Shown here piece by piece: positions 8,312-15,047 of a stretch of 58,673 nt of DNA. The DNA comes from Thermoplasmatota archaeon (GTDB lineage Archaea; Thermoplasmatota; E2; DHVEG-1). The stretch lies in assembly GCA_016927555.1 (NCBI GenBank), contig JAFGML010000023.1, positions 1 through 58,673 on the forward strand, written 5' to 3'. The notes below the pieces were generated by a model. It saw nothing but the letters and a program-made list of their open reading frames with translations, was not told where the DNA came from and searched no databases. The position numbers were made by a program, and so were the translations under genes. How positions within the stretch are numbered: position 1 is the first letter of the stretch; each line of letters starts with the position of its first letter.

Positions 8312-9258
8312 TAGTCAGTGCTGAAATGCTGCGCCTCGCACCAGATCTTCCTGTTCAGATGGTGCAGCGGTTTGTTGCACACCGGGCAGGTGATCTTTTC
8401 TAAAAAATGATCCAGCCACATGTCCCTGACTTGTCGCACGTTCTCATGTTCAATGCGTTGAAAGATAGTGTCAAGCTCCGGGGTTCGCACCAGCTGTCGG
8501 AGGTGAGAAAAATTCAGTTGATCTGAATCTCCAATGCGCATGTAGTCAGGTGCTCGTGCGACGTTTGGGTGTCGTGTTGTCCGTACTGTGTTCCGTAGTA
8601 GCAGCGCGGCGATAATCACACCACTGGCAAGCCCACCAAGGTGCGCAAAGTGAGCAACGTTATCCTGTCCTGAGAAGATCACAATCACTGTCTCTAGAAT
8701 AGCAAATAGGATGGTTGCGTAGATGACCTTGATACGCATGATTACCATAATGCCGAGTGGTACAGGCATGACGACTTCGTCTCGTGGGTACGCATACGCA
8801 AACGCTCCCAGGATCCCAAAGATAGCTCCCGAGGCACCAACAAGCACGATTGTATCCTCTAGATGGAGCACCGTATGGGTGAGCGCGCCACACACCCCGC
8901 TGATCAGGTAGATCGCCAAGAATTTCTTTCGGCCAACCCGTTGTTCAAACGCAACGCCCATGAAGAAAAACACAAACATGTTCCCCAGAATGTGGAGAAA
9001 ATCGCTGTGGACAAACATAGAGGTGAACAAGGTGTAGAGATTCGGAGACAGCTCAACTGTAAGAAAGACAGGTTGAAACCCTAACTCTTTGAGAATCTGC
9101 GCCTCTGAGAAGAGTGTTACTAGGAACACAAAGAAATTGGCGACAATGAGCCCGTACGTCATCATGATTTTTTTAAAGTACGCTACGAGAAGCGTGCCAA
9201 TCATGATGGCAATGGCAACCAGGGACACAGCGGATGGTTGAAGAAACACTATCTCCAT
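8308..9258 (-). CDS. Rhomboid-family intramembrane serine protease with C-terminal zinc-finger-like tail
   Basis: A 316-residue rhomboid. The catalytic serine is in GASGAIFG (Ser143) and the histidine in HFAHLGG (His206, with His203 nearby). The upstream TMFVHSDFLHILGNMFVFF segment is the conserved His-X-Asn region of the oxyanion site. An extra N-terminal helix precedes the six-helix core. After the core a soluble tail ends with CPVC...WCEAQH, a likely small metal-binding knuckle, unusual for a minimal rhomboid. The start overlaps the last 10 bases of the upstream phospholipase-like gene, indicating translational coupling. Cleavage of single-pass membrane proteins is the family role; the TM-anchored neighbour is a candidate substrate by inference only. 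Confidence 0.92.
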   Translation of the reverse strand: MEIVFLQPSAVSLVAIAIMIGTLLVAYFKKIMMTYGLIVANFFVFLVTLFSEAQILKELGFQPVFLTVELSPNLYTLFTSMFVHSDFLHILGNMFVFFFMGVAFEQRVGRKKFLAIYLISGVCGALTHTVLHLEDTIVLVGASGAIFGILGAFAYAYPRDEVVMPVPLGIMVIMRIKVIYATILFAILETVIVIFSGQDNVAHFAHLGGLASGVIIAALLLRNTVRTTRHPNVARAPDYMRIGDSDQLNFSHLRQLVRTPELDTIFQRIEHENVRQVRDMWLDHFLEKITCPVCNKPLHHLNRKIWCEAQHFSTDY

Positions 9259-11699
9259 TTTCGTTTTCTCCAGTCCCGTAGAATAAAGACAAACGTCAGA
9301 CAGAACACTATGGCAACAAGCACATAGTATTTATAGTCTGCCCACGAGACATCACTTGTTTTGGGATTCTGTGTCGCCAGAGTCCAATCATGGCAGAACA
9401 CTGAGGCGTAGTAGCTGGCGATGTCCTCGTTGTGGAGTAGCAGACCTGCCTCTCGGTTTTTCCGCACTGATTGCTCGTTCCAGTTAATACTAGAGATGAG
9501 CACGGTGTGGTTATCGATGATCATCCCCTTGTTGTGGACGGTGGAGAATGGTGACCAGTCGCTGGAGATGAAGACCACGGCAACCCCGTATGATTCGAGG
9601 AGTTGCTGTGTTTCATGCAGCTTTATAATGGTGTCGTCGTACTCAAGGTTGTAGTCCAGGAGCACTCGCACAGTGACGCCTTGCAGGCTTTTATTGATGA
9701 GGTGCTCTACCAGGGGGCTGAGGGTGTCCGCCCAGTCTTTGTAGATGTAGAGTTGCTGGATGTAGATGGTGCTTGTTGCGGCATCGATGGTATCGAGTAG
9801 TGCCTGTTCACTGGTGTCTGGGGAAAACACAGGTGTGATGATGCAGGAGTCTGTGATGGTTTTTGGTTGGAAACATGGAGTATATGTTCCAGTGGGTGTC
9901 TCCTCGTTCAGGGTGAACTCTGAGGGTATGGAGAGATTCATGGCCTCAATCGGGTAGCTGTCAGGGTGCTGTGGGTTCCAGTCATCATCGAACACGTGTT
10001 GGAAGAGGGATGCGACGTCTTGGTTGCGGACGACGATGCCCCATTCTCTGTTTCCGAAGCTGGGGTCCTTGGGTACCCCGGTTTTCGCCCAGTTGCAGCT
10101 CTCCACGATCACCGTGGTGTTGTCGATGATGAGGTACTTGGCGTGGTTGAACTGGTAGCGTGCGTGCACTTGGTGGTCTGCGTCGCTGACGATGAATCTG
10201 ACCCAAGCACCGTGTTCTGCAAGTGTTTGTAAAATGTATTGTTCTCGTTCGTCGAGGCCACCTATCGGTGAGCCTTCCATGAACATCCGAAGAGTGATGC
10301 CTCGGTGTAATGCGTTCAGGAGTTCGTTGTAGAGGAACGGGTTGGTGAATTCGTACAGGTTGATGTCGATTCTGCTGTGTGCGTTGCGGAGTTCCTGGGT
10401 GATGGTCTCGTAGCTATTATCTGGTGAGACGAACGCGGTGACTTCGCATCGAGCAGAGATGGCTTCGAGGGGGAATGCTGATTGTCCGATGCGGTAGATG
10501 CGGTGGTGCATCCAGTCTGAGGCACTATTGGTGTCCAGGGGTGTGCCGTTGATACAGTTGCGTTTCAGGATGACTCCTTGTCCTGAGGAGGGGATGGAGG
10601 GTCCTTCCCAGCAGGAGATGTAGTGGTCTGCCTCCCCGTAGATGACCAGGTCCACGAGGGTAGAGGAGGCGGTGTATAATCCCACGAGACCACCGGTGTT
10701 GCTGTAGGTGACGGTGCGGTCGGTGAGCAGTTGGGGGATGACAGGAAGGGAGTCGACTGCATATTCGTACTGCGGGAGCATGGTGGTCTCCCAGAGGTAC
10801 GCGGTTGCGTTTGCGGTGAGGACCCATGTGGTCTGTGGTGGGAGTAAGGTGTGGTCCGGGAAGATGATTTTTGCTTGGTCATCTGGTTCGCTCCATGGCT
10901 CATCAGTGAGGTACCACCCTGAGACATCCATAGGATCTGTTGTTGGGTTGTAGAGTGCGGCAAACTCGTTTTTTATCTTTGGGTAGGTATGGTAGTAGAG
11001 TTCTGTGATGAGGACCTGTGCTGCTGAGCATCCTGAAGCTTCCTCCTCGTCTAGGGTGCTGGACTCGTCAACGGTCTCATCGATATTTACTGATCCCGGA
11101 GTTGGAGTTACACCGTCGAAGAAATCAAAGGCGGAGTCATCGGTATCGGTTTCACCATAGCGGGCGAGGGTATGACCTTCGTCCACAGCAGTTACTGGTG
11201 AACCTGGGACTTCGTCATAGTCTTCTCCCCATTCGATTGCGTCGATGACTGTCCCCTCTGCATCGTACAAGATCAGATATTCTTGTTGGTTATTCAGTCC
11301 ATATCCACAGAGGGTGCTGTCGTCAACCAGCAGTCGTACCGCGGTGTCCGCAATAGTAAAACTTTCATCAATGGTGGTTTCTTTATCTGTGATTACTGCA
11401 TAGCCGCCTGGTGCAATGATTGTACTACCATCGCCATACTGTGTGTCCCCTTCTAATGTATCTGTTTCTTTTTCATCTGCTATCATCCAACCTACGACGT
11501 CAAGAGACTCTGAGGTGGGGTTGTACAGTTCAATCCATTCGTTGGTGTTTTCGTTTTCACTAGGATGGTACATCACTTCGTTGATGAGCAGTGTCGAAGA
11601 TGGTTCTGCTCTGAGTGGTTGGTTGCTTACCTGGAGCATTTGGCTTCCTAGAATACACAGGATGAGTACAGCGTCTATAACTTGTTTTTTTCTTTTCAT
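9249..11699 (-). CDS. Membrane-anchored phospholipase D-like protein with two lamin-tail domains
   Basis: An 816-residue exported protein. Residues 1-32 form a signal sequence. Two lamin-tail-like beta domains follow, at about 36-180 (LLINEVMYHP...NEWIELYNPT) and 228-380 (LITELYYHTYP...FAALYNPT). Then come two PLD half-domains with HKD motifs: H519-K521-D526 (HAKYLIID...SCNW) and H722-K724-D729 (HNKGMIID...SINW), so the active site is complete. A C-terminal membrane helix (about 786-808) ends in RDWRKRKWR, leaving the enzyme outside and anchored. The superfamily hydrolyses phosphodiesters, lipid or nucleic acid; several surface PLD proteins with lamin-tail domains are nuclease-like. The substrate here is unknown. 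The rhomboid gene overlaps its end. Confidence 0.88.
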   Translation of the reverse strand: MKRKKQVIDAVLILCILGSQMLQVSNQPLRAEPSSTLLINEVMYHPSENENTNEWIELYNPTSESLDVVGWMIADEKETDTLEGDTQYGDGSTIIAPGGYAVITDKETTIDESFTIADTAVRLLVDDSTLCGYGLNNQQEYLILYDAEGTVIDAIEWGEDYDEVPGSPVTAVDEGHTLARYGETDTDDSAFDFFDGVTPTPGSVNIDETVDESSTLDEEEASGCSAAQVLITELYYHTYPKIKNEFAALYNPTTDPMDVSGWYLTDEPWSEPDDQAKIIFPDHTLLPPQTTWVLTANATAYLWETTMLPQYEYAVDSLPVIPQLLTDRTVTYSNTGGLVGLYTASSTLVDLVIYGEADHYISCWEGPSIPSSGQGVILKRNCINGTPLDTNSASDWMHHRIYRIGQSAFPLEAISARCEVTAFVSPDNSYETITQELRNAHSRIDINLYEFTNPFLYNELLNALHRGITLRMFMEGSPIGGLDEREQYILQTLAEHGAWVRFIVSDADHQVHARYQFNHAKYLIIDNTTVIVESCNWAKTGVPKDPSFGNREWGIVVRNQDVASLFQHVFDDDWNPQHPDSYPIEAMNLSIPSEFTLNEETPTGTYTPCFQPKTITDSCIITPVFSPDTSEQALLDTIDAATSTIYIQQLYIYKDWADTLSPLVEHLINKSLQGVTVRVLLDYNLEYDDTIIKLHETQQLLESYGVAVVFISSDWSPFSTVHNKGMIIDNHTVLISSINWNEQSVRKNREAGLLLHNEDIASYYASVFCHDWTLATQNPKTSDVSWADYKYYVLVAIVFCLTFVFILRDWRKRKWR

Positions 11700-11733
11700 A
11701 ATATCTTTTCTCCCAGACTTTTTTTGTATGCAG

Positions 11734-11804
11734 AGGGCGGGCTGGGATTTGAACCCAGGTAGGCGGATCTGCAGTCCGCCACATAGCCACTTTGTTACCC
11801 GCCC
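11734..11804 (-). tRNA. tRNA-Cys (GCA)
   Basis: The minus strand folds as a complete 71-nt tRNA. The acceptor stem is GGGCGGG/CCCGCCC, the anticodon loop CTGCAGA has anticodon GCA (plus-strand 11770-11772), the T arm contains GGTTCAAATCC, and the discriminator base is U, as expected for tRNA-Cys. There is no intron and CCA is not encoded. The first 20 nt of the gene recur downstream at 12475-12492 and 13228-13247 (see repeats). Confidence 0.96.
11785..11804 (-). repeat. tRNA-Cys 5'-end repeat, copy 1 (within the intact tRNA)
   Basis: Plus-strand agccactttgttacccgccc. This stretch of the functional tRNA gene recurs twice in the next 1.4 kb, each time without the rest of the tRNA. It marks one end of a ~0.69-kb segment holding the first toxin-antitoxin module. 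Confidence 0.85.
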
Positions 11805-11812
11805 AAGGTCGC

Positions 11813-11844
11813 CTGTTATGTGGCCAAAAACAGTTATGTGGCCA
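11813..11844. repeat. Short tandem repeat upstream of tRNA-Cys
   Basis: The motif GTTATGTGGCCAA occurs twice 17 bp apart (from 11814 and from 11832). It sits between the tRNA 5' end and the conserved TTTTAATTCTTTTGGT block (11874-11889), which lies only ~30 bp from the tRNA fragment in copy 2 but ~70 bp here. Confidence 0.7.
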
Positions 11845-11979
11845 ATGTAGTATCCCGAATATTAAGTGGGCTGTTTTAATTCTTTTGGTCATTCAATATA
11901 TCTAGTTTGATACCTATGATTGCAAAGATATAAATATTATAAATGATATAAGTAATATAGTAGATATAGAGGTAATGTT

Positions 11980-12165
11980 ATGACAAATACTACAATTGCA
12001 GTTACGCAAGAAACTAAAAAGGCATTACAACAATTAGGAACCAAAGGAGAAACATACGACTCAATCATTAAAAAATTACTTCAACAATTCGCCTGGAAAA
12101 AACTGGATGAGAAATGGAATAAAATCCTTTCTGAAGACGAATTTATTCCCCTTAACGAGCTGTGA
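11980..12165 (+). CDS. Antitoxin of RelE/ParE-type toxin-antitoxin pair
   Basis: A 61-residue protein (MTNTTIAVTQETKKALQQLG...) of the archaeal antitoxin type: an N-terminal strand plus helix likely to bind DNA as a ribbon-helix-helix-like dimer (TTIAVTQETKKALQQLGTKGETYDSIIKKLL), then a charged C-terminal segment (AWKKLDEKWNKILSEDEF) that would wrap the toxin. A GAGGTAAT ribosome site precedes the ATG and AT-rich TATA sequence (TATAAATATTATAAA) lies upstream. It overlaps the toxin gene by four bases (GTGA), the usual arrangement for translational coupling. The family assignment rests on size, partner and motif rather than a database match. Confidence 0.8.
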   Translation: MTNTTIAVTQETKKALQQLGTKGETYDSIIKKLLQQFAWKKLDEKWNKILSEDEFIPLNEL

Positions 12166-12437
12166 GTGGGATGCCATTTACTGTTATAGTCTCAAAAACA
12201 TTTCAAAAGGATTTTCAGCATTTACCAAATGAACTACAAAAACTGATACGAAGTGGATTAAAAGAATTGCAGAACGATCCATATTCCGCTCGTCCTCATT
12301 GCGATATAAAGGTGTTAAAAAACACAAAACCAAAGAAACATCGTCTACGAGTTGGCGAGTATCGTATCATATACACGATAGAAAAAAATGAAGTAAGAGT
12401 CATCTATCTGATGAAACGAGAAATCGGATATGGATGA
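12162..12437 (+). CDS. RelE/ParE superfamily toxin
   Basis: A 91-residue protein with the RelE fold pattern: VIVSKTFQKDFQHLPNELQKLIRSGLKELQNDPY (helical hairpin), then the beta-sheet with H-RLRVGEYRIIYTIEKNEVRVIYLMKR. The G-E-YRIIY motif and the basic C-terminal residues are typical of RelE-type mRNA interferases, which cut mRNA in the ribosomal A site. The nominal start is GTG 12162 overlapping the antitoxin stop; ATG 12171 is also possible. Both genes lie between two copies of the tRNA-Cys 5' end, suggesting they arrived as a unit. Confidence 0.9.
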   Translation: MSGMPFTVIVSKTFQKDFQHLPNELQKLIRSGLKELQNDPYSARPHCDIKVLKNTKPKKHRLRVGEYRIIYTIEKNEVRVIYLMKREIGYG

Positions 12438-12474
12438 TTGGAATAAATCGATAAATAAAAAGAGAATATTATTA

Positions 12475-12492
12475 CCACTTTGTTACCCGCCC
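12475..12492 (-). repeat. tRNA-Cys 5'-end repeat, copy 2
   Basis: Plus-strand ccactttgttacccgccc, identical to the first 18 nt of tRNA-Cys and followed by AA in both copies. Beyond it, ACCCGATTAA and TTTAAATTCTTTTGGT (12522-12537) match the flank of the intact tRNA. Read on the minus strand, GAATTTAAATGG is a good TATA box ~35 bp before this tRNA fragment, so promoter plus 5' end of a tRNA gene are preserved without the body. Confidence 0.85.
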
Positions 12493-12548
12493 AAAGAGTA
12501 ACCCGATTAATTCATGTTCCATTTAAATTCTTTTGGTTGAAAACGAGT

Positions 12549-12923
12549 TTAAAACAGTGATATGTTCGGGATGGCTTGGAAATGTTTTTTATTGAAGGTA
12601 AACAACTGTGCTTTTCTATTGATAACGATAGCAGTAATCATAGCATCGATACGGGATACCATACATCCTTTCTGTTCTGCATCAAGTTCAATTTTTGCTG
12701 AAAGAAGAGCATCTTCTTTAGAAAACTCTATGGTCTCTAATTTTTCAATGGAAGGTGTTTTCTTTTTTCCATATTTGTACAGTCCATAGAGGATTTCATG
12801 AAGCGACAACGAGGTGATCGCAATTTCTTCTCCGGAGGATTCTATTTTTTCTAACGCATCGGTTCCTTTTTTAGAGCCTTTGTTAAAAATTTCTATGAGG
12901 ACATCGGTATCTAAAATGATCAT
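12549..12923 (-). CDS. vapC: VapC PIN-domain ribonuclease toxin
   Basis: A 124-residue PIN-domain protein. The acidic residues expected to bind Mg are visible: D5 in MIILDTDVLIE, E43 in SLSLHEILYGL, and the aspartates in VSRIDAMITAIV, with a further LFTFNKKHF near the end. VapC enzymes cleave tRNA or rRNA and are inhibited by the cognate VapB. It starts three bases after the vapB stop, so the pair is one transcript. It sits between tRNA-Cys repeat copies 2 and 3. Confidence 0.92.
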   Translation of the reverse strand: MIILDTDVLIEIFNKGSKKGTDALEKIESSGEEIAITSLSLHEILYGLYKYGKKKTPSIEKLETIEFSKEDALLSAKIELDAEQKGCMVSRIDAMITAIVINRKAQLFTFNKKHFQAIPNISLF

Positions 12924-12926
12924 GGT

Positions 12927-13139
12927 TTACACGTACCTTTGTTCTTTGCGTTTCTTTTCGATTTCTCTTAGCATCTGGTCTTTCTTTTCAAATTTTGTAC
13001 ATCCGTGAAGTTTTCGTAACGTTTCGATATTGTTTTTACTGAGTCGTTCAAAAAGATCGCTGAAGCTTTCGTTTTCCCGTTTCATAGCCAGTAGTTTTTC
13101 ATAGACGGATACTTTCACGGTTAACGTTTTAAAACTCAT
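12927..13139 (-). CDS. vapB: VapB-type antitoxin
   Basis: A 70-residue antitoxin. The N-terminal FKTLTVKVSVYEKLLAMKRENESFSDLFERL is a ribbon-helix-helix-like DNA-binding segment of the archaeal VapB group that pairs with PIN toxins. The C-terminal part is very basic/charged (KFEKKDQMLREIEKKRKEQRYV), consistent with a toxin-binding tail. The ATG at 13139 lies about 25 bp from a TATA-like ATTTATATATG, and the same stretch holds overlapping palindromes (13142-13163), so autorepression by VapB is likely. Confidence 0.88.
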   Translation of the reverse strand: MSFKTLTVKVSVYEKLLAMKRENESFSDLFERLSKNNIETLRKLHGCTKFEKKDQMLREIEKKRKEQRYV

Positions 13140-13141
13140 AA

Positions 13142-13163
13142 TTAAACATATGTTTAAACATAT
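13142..13163. promoter_or_regulatory. Overlapping palindromic operator at the vapB promoter
   Basis: Two perfect 16-bp palindromes overlap: TTAAACATATGTTTAA (13142-13157) and ATATGTTTAAACATAT (13148-13163). They abut the vapB start codon and overlap its TATA box. Tandem half-sites are what a ribbon-helix-helix antitoxin would bind cooperatively. The palindromes are directly seen; the regulator is inferred. Confidence 0.6.
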
Positions 13164-13227
13164 ATAAATATCTTTCGTTTATATGGAAGAAACCATGCTA
13201 GCTTAGCTAATATCTAATGTGTAAAAA

Positions 13228-13247
13228 AGCCACTTTGTTACCCGCCC
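13228..13247 (-). repeat. tRNA-Cys 5'-end repeat, copy 3
   Basis: Plus-strand agccactttgttacccgccc, 20 of 20 identical to the 5' end of tRNA-Cys. It lies ~755 bp from copy 2, bounding the vapBC segment. The sequence beyond it differs from copies 1 and 2 and instead belongs to the degenerate repeat at 13250-13308. Confidence 0.85.
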
Positions 13248-13249
13248 TT

Positions 13250-13308
13250 ACTCCTGTTCAGGTACGTCGTGAATTCAGTAGTTGGGTTTAGTGGTTTTGG
13301 TTCTTGGA
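13250..13308. repeat. Degenerate direct repeat, copy A
   Basis: Shares GTGAATTCAGTAGTTGGGTT and flanking bases with copy B at 13530-13590 (CATGAATTCAGTGGTTGGTT). Both also contain a TCCT core (AGGAG on the minus strand) at one end and a GGTTT(T/C)GGT block at the other. Copy B is the leader of the small membrane-protein gene; copy A is an orphan leader ending in the tRNA-Cys fragment. Confidence 0.6.
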
Positions 13309-13348
13309 CCTTTGTGAAAAACATCTCTGATCTTCATCACTATTTTAG

Positions 13349-13522
13349 CTAGATTCTATCTATCAGTATTCGAATGATTACAGCGTAAGCAAATAGAATT
13401 ATTGCGAAAAAAATTGAAAGTATATAATTAGTATTTATAAAAAATGAAAACAGGAAAAGAAGTATCAATGCTAGGGGGAGAACGAAGATGATTTTAATGA
13501 CTCCTTTACTCCATTTATCCAT
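13349..13522 (-). CDS. 57-residue two-helix membrane protein, unknown function
   Basis: A short gene below usual length cutoffs. It reads MDKWSKGVIKIIFVLPLALI at the N-terminus and ends RILIDRI. Two hydrophobic segments (about residues 8-29 and 33-52) are separated by a short FINTNY turn. An AGGAG ribosome-binding site lies six bases before the ATG, supporting real translation. The start resembles that of the membrane protein at 280-540 (MDKKTWSK). No toxin family can be assigned, although size and place next to two toxin-antitoxin modules fit a small membrane-active peptide. Function unknown. Confidence 0.6.
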   Translation of the reverse strand: MDKWSKGVIKIIFVLPLALILLFLFSFFINTNYILSIFFAIILFAYAVIIRILIDRI

Positions 13523-13529
13523 AGGCGTC

Positions 13530-13590
13530 TCCTAACCTTTTCGAGTATGTCATGAATTCAGTGGTTGGTTGTAATGGTTTCGGTCTGTCG
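13530..13590. repeat. Degenerate direct repeat, copy B
   Basis: Second copy of the 13250-13308 repeat, upstream of the 57-residue membrane protein on the minus strand and including its ribosome-binding site region. The similarity is about two thirds by eye, with an identical TGAATTCAGT core followed by a conserved GTTGG. Confidence 0.6.
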
Positions 13591-13719
13591 CTTCCTTATT
13601 ATCTGTAATCCAGTACACGTGGTTTTCCCTGTTATTCTCATAGTCTTCCTTTAAACGTATCAATCGAGATAATATTAAATACAACTACACTTATAGTTAT
13701 CGAATACAGGGGAAGGAAG

Positions 13720-14475
13720 ATGAAAAGGATCTACGGTCTGTTTCTTGTGGTGCTGTTTCTCTCACCAGTACTCAGAGGTGTAACCGTTGATGACGGACAA
13801 CCTGAATTCGAAGTCACATTTCTCGATAGACGCGCAAGAGAACTCAGAATCGCGATTACCAACAGTGGAGATGCTGATGCGTACAACGTATCGTGGCTCA
13901 TGTACTACCCCCAGCCGCTTCCCCTTTGTATTCTACCGAATCCAAACATGATGGAAGGTACTATCGCTCATCTCCCCGTTGGATCAAGCTACATTGTCTC
14001 CACTGGTCCGATGTTCGGTTTTCACTTGCAGGGCGCCGTCCAAGTCTATGTTGGTGAGTACTGCCTGTTTCATGGTACAAAAAATATCATCGGATTCACC
14101 GTGGTTGACCCCTGGTTCATCCGCTATGAAAATGATTTTTTTACAACACCAGATGGTCTCTCCTTTGGGGTGACTGAAGGAACAAGAACTGAAATTCGGG
14201 CGTTCATACAAAATACTGCAACAGAATCAGCACACAATGTCCACTGGACGATAGAACTCTCCTTATTTCCTGGTAATAGCAGACCAATGACCTTCAATGG
14301 AACTATTGACAGACTCGACCCAGAAGAGCGTGTGTTCGTAAGCCCTGGCTCGCTCCATGGGTTTCACCTGTGGGCAGATGTCTTTGTGTATGTGAACAAC
14401 TATGGTCCAGCGCATGGATATCAGCATATCATTGGACCGTATGTTATTTTTCCCCGATACATGCCGAATCACTAA
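13720..14475 (+). CDS. Secreted protein of two CARDB-like repeats
   Basis: A 251-residue protein with a signal peptide (residues 1-20, LFLVVLFLSPVLRG) and two copies of one beta-rich domain, about 27-130 and 148-245. Each copy has N-(S/T)-G/A...A-x-NV-x-W (ITNSGDADAYNVSW; IQNTATESAHNVHW), an I-x-x-L segment, a G-(F)-FGFHLQ/HGFHLW segment and ends IIGFTVV/IIGPYVI. The same domain forms the C-terminus of the C25 peptidase at 42689-44863. No anchor is seen, so it is probably released or held by partners. It is preceded by a GGGGAAGGAAG leader and a plausible TATA (AATATTAAATAC). Role unknown; probably a surface-adhesion or presentation module. Confidence 0.75.
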   Translation: MKRIYGLFLVVLFLSPVLRGVTVDDGQPEFEVTFLDRRARELRIAITNSGDADAYNVSWLMYYPQPLPLCILPNPNMMEGTIAHLPVGSSYIVSTGPMFGFHLQGAVQVYVGEYCLFHGTKNIIGFTVVDPWFIRYENDFFTTPDGLSFGVTEGTRTEIRAFIQNTATESAHNVHWTIELSLFPGNSRPMTFNGTIDRLDPEERVFVSPGSLHGFHLWADVFVYVNNYGPAHGYQHIIGPYVIFPRYMPNH

Positions 14476-14546
14476 CCTCTTCTCGTGGTCAATACATGTG
14501 TCTGTAAGACAGTCTGCTGTGTTGTTTGTCTTCGATGAAGAACTCC

Positions 14547-15047
14547 TCATTTGACTCTCAACAAGAACACAGCTGGTTTTCCCCGTTGCTTGTGGCCGGT
14601 TTCCTTCTCTGCTGAGAGAGGGACCAGGGTGGATCCTCTGTGCACCTTCCACTCAAGAGTAAAGTAGAGGATATTGACCATGGCAACACTGAAGAGGAGT
14701 ATGACGTACCTGTGCATGTGTAGCGAGAAGGAGTACTCGTTCCACTGTGTCGTGATGATCACACCACCACCAAGTAACCCCACCATCCAGACCATCGTTG
14801 CAATGGTAAACCCGATGTTGAGAAGGAATCGCTTCGTATCTCCTTTTGGGTACATACTGCTGAGCTGTGCAAGACTGATCACTAGTATTGCTGTGGGAAT
14901 CACCCAGTAGATGCGTGTGTACAAGAGGTCTGTGGAGAGCTCTGGGTACGAGTGGAGAATGAACAGCAGGGCGCTGAGGGGGACGATGAGGTAGAAGACC
15001 GAAGTGAGGCAGGCTTTCAGCGAGATCCGATGGTTCTTAGGGGACAT
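14547..15047 (-). CDS. Four-helix membrane protein, unknown function
   Basis: A 166-residue protein with four hydrophobic segments (ACLTSVFYLIVPLSALLFIL; YWVIPTAILVISLAQL; LLNIGFTIATMVWMVGLLGGGVII; YVILLFSVAMVNILYFTL) and a basic cytosolic tail. No family motif recognised. It overlaps the end of the upstream gene (15037-15864) by 11 bases, so the two are translationally coupled and probably act together at the membrane. Confidence 0.72.
   Translation of the reverse strand: MSPKNHRISLKACLTSVFYLIVPLSALLFILHSYPELSTDLLYTRIYWVIPTAILVISLAQLSSMYPKGDTKRFLLNIGFTIATMVWMVGLLGGGVIITTQWNEYSFSLHMHRYVILLFSVAMVNILYFTLEWKVHRGSTLVPLSAEKETGHKQRGKPAVFLLRVK

Noticed and set aside
11734-13247. Integrase-bearing mobile element or CRISPR at the tRNA-Cys repeats
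   Set aside because: Only three repeat copies with 0.7-kb unequal spacing and protein-coding spacers, so not CRISPR; no integrase or transposase gene or terminal inverted repeats are present.
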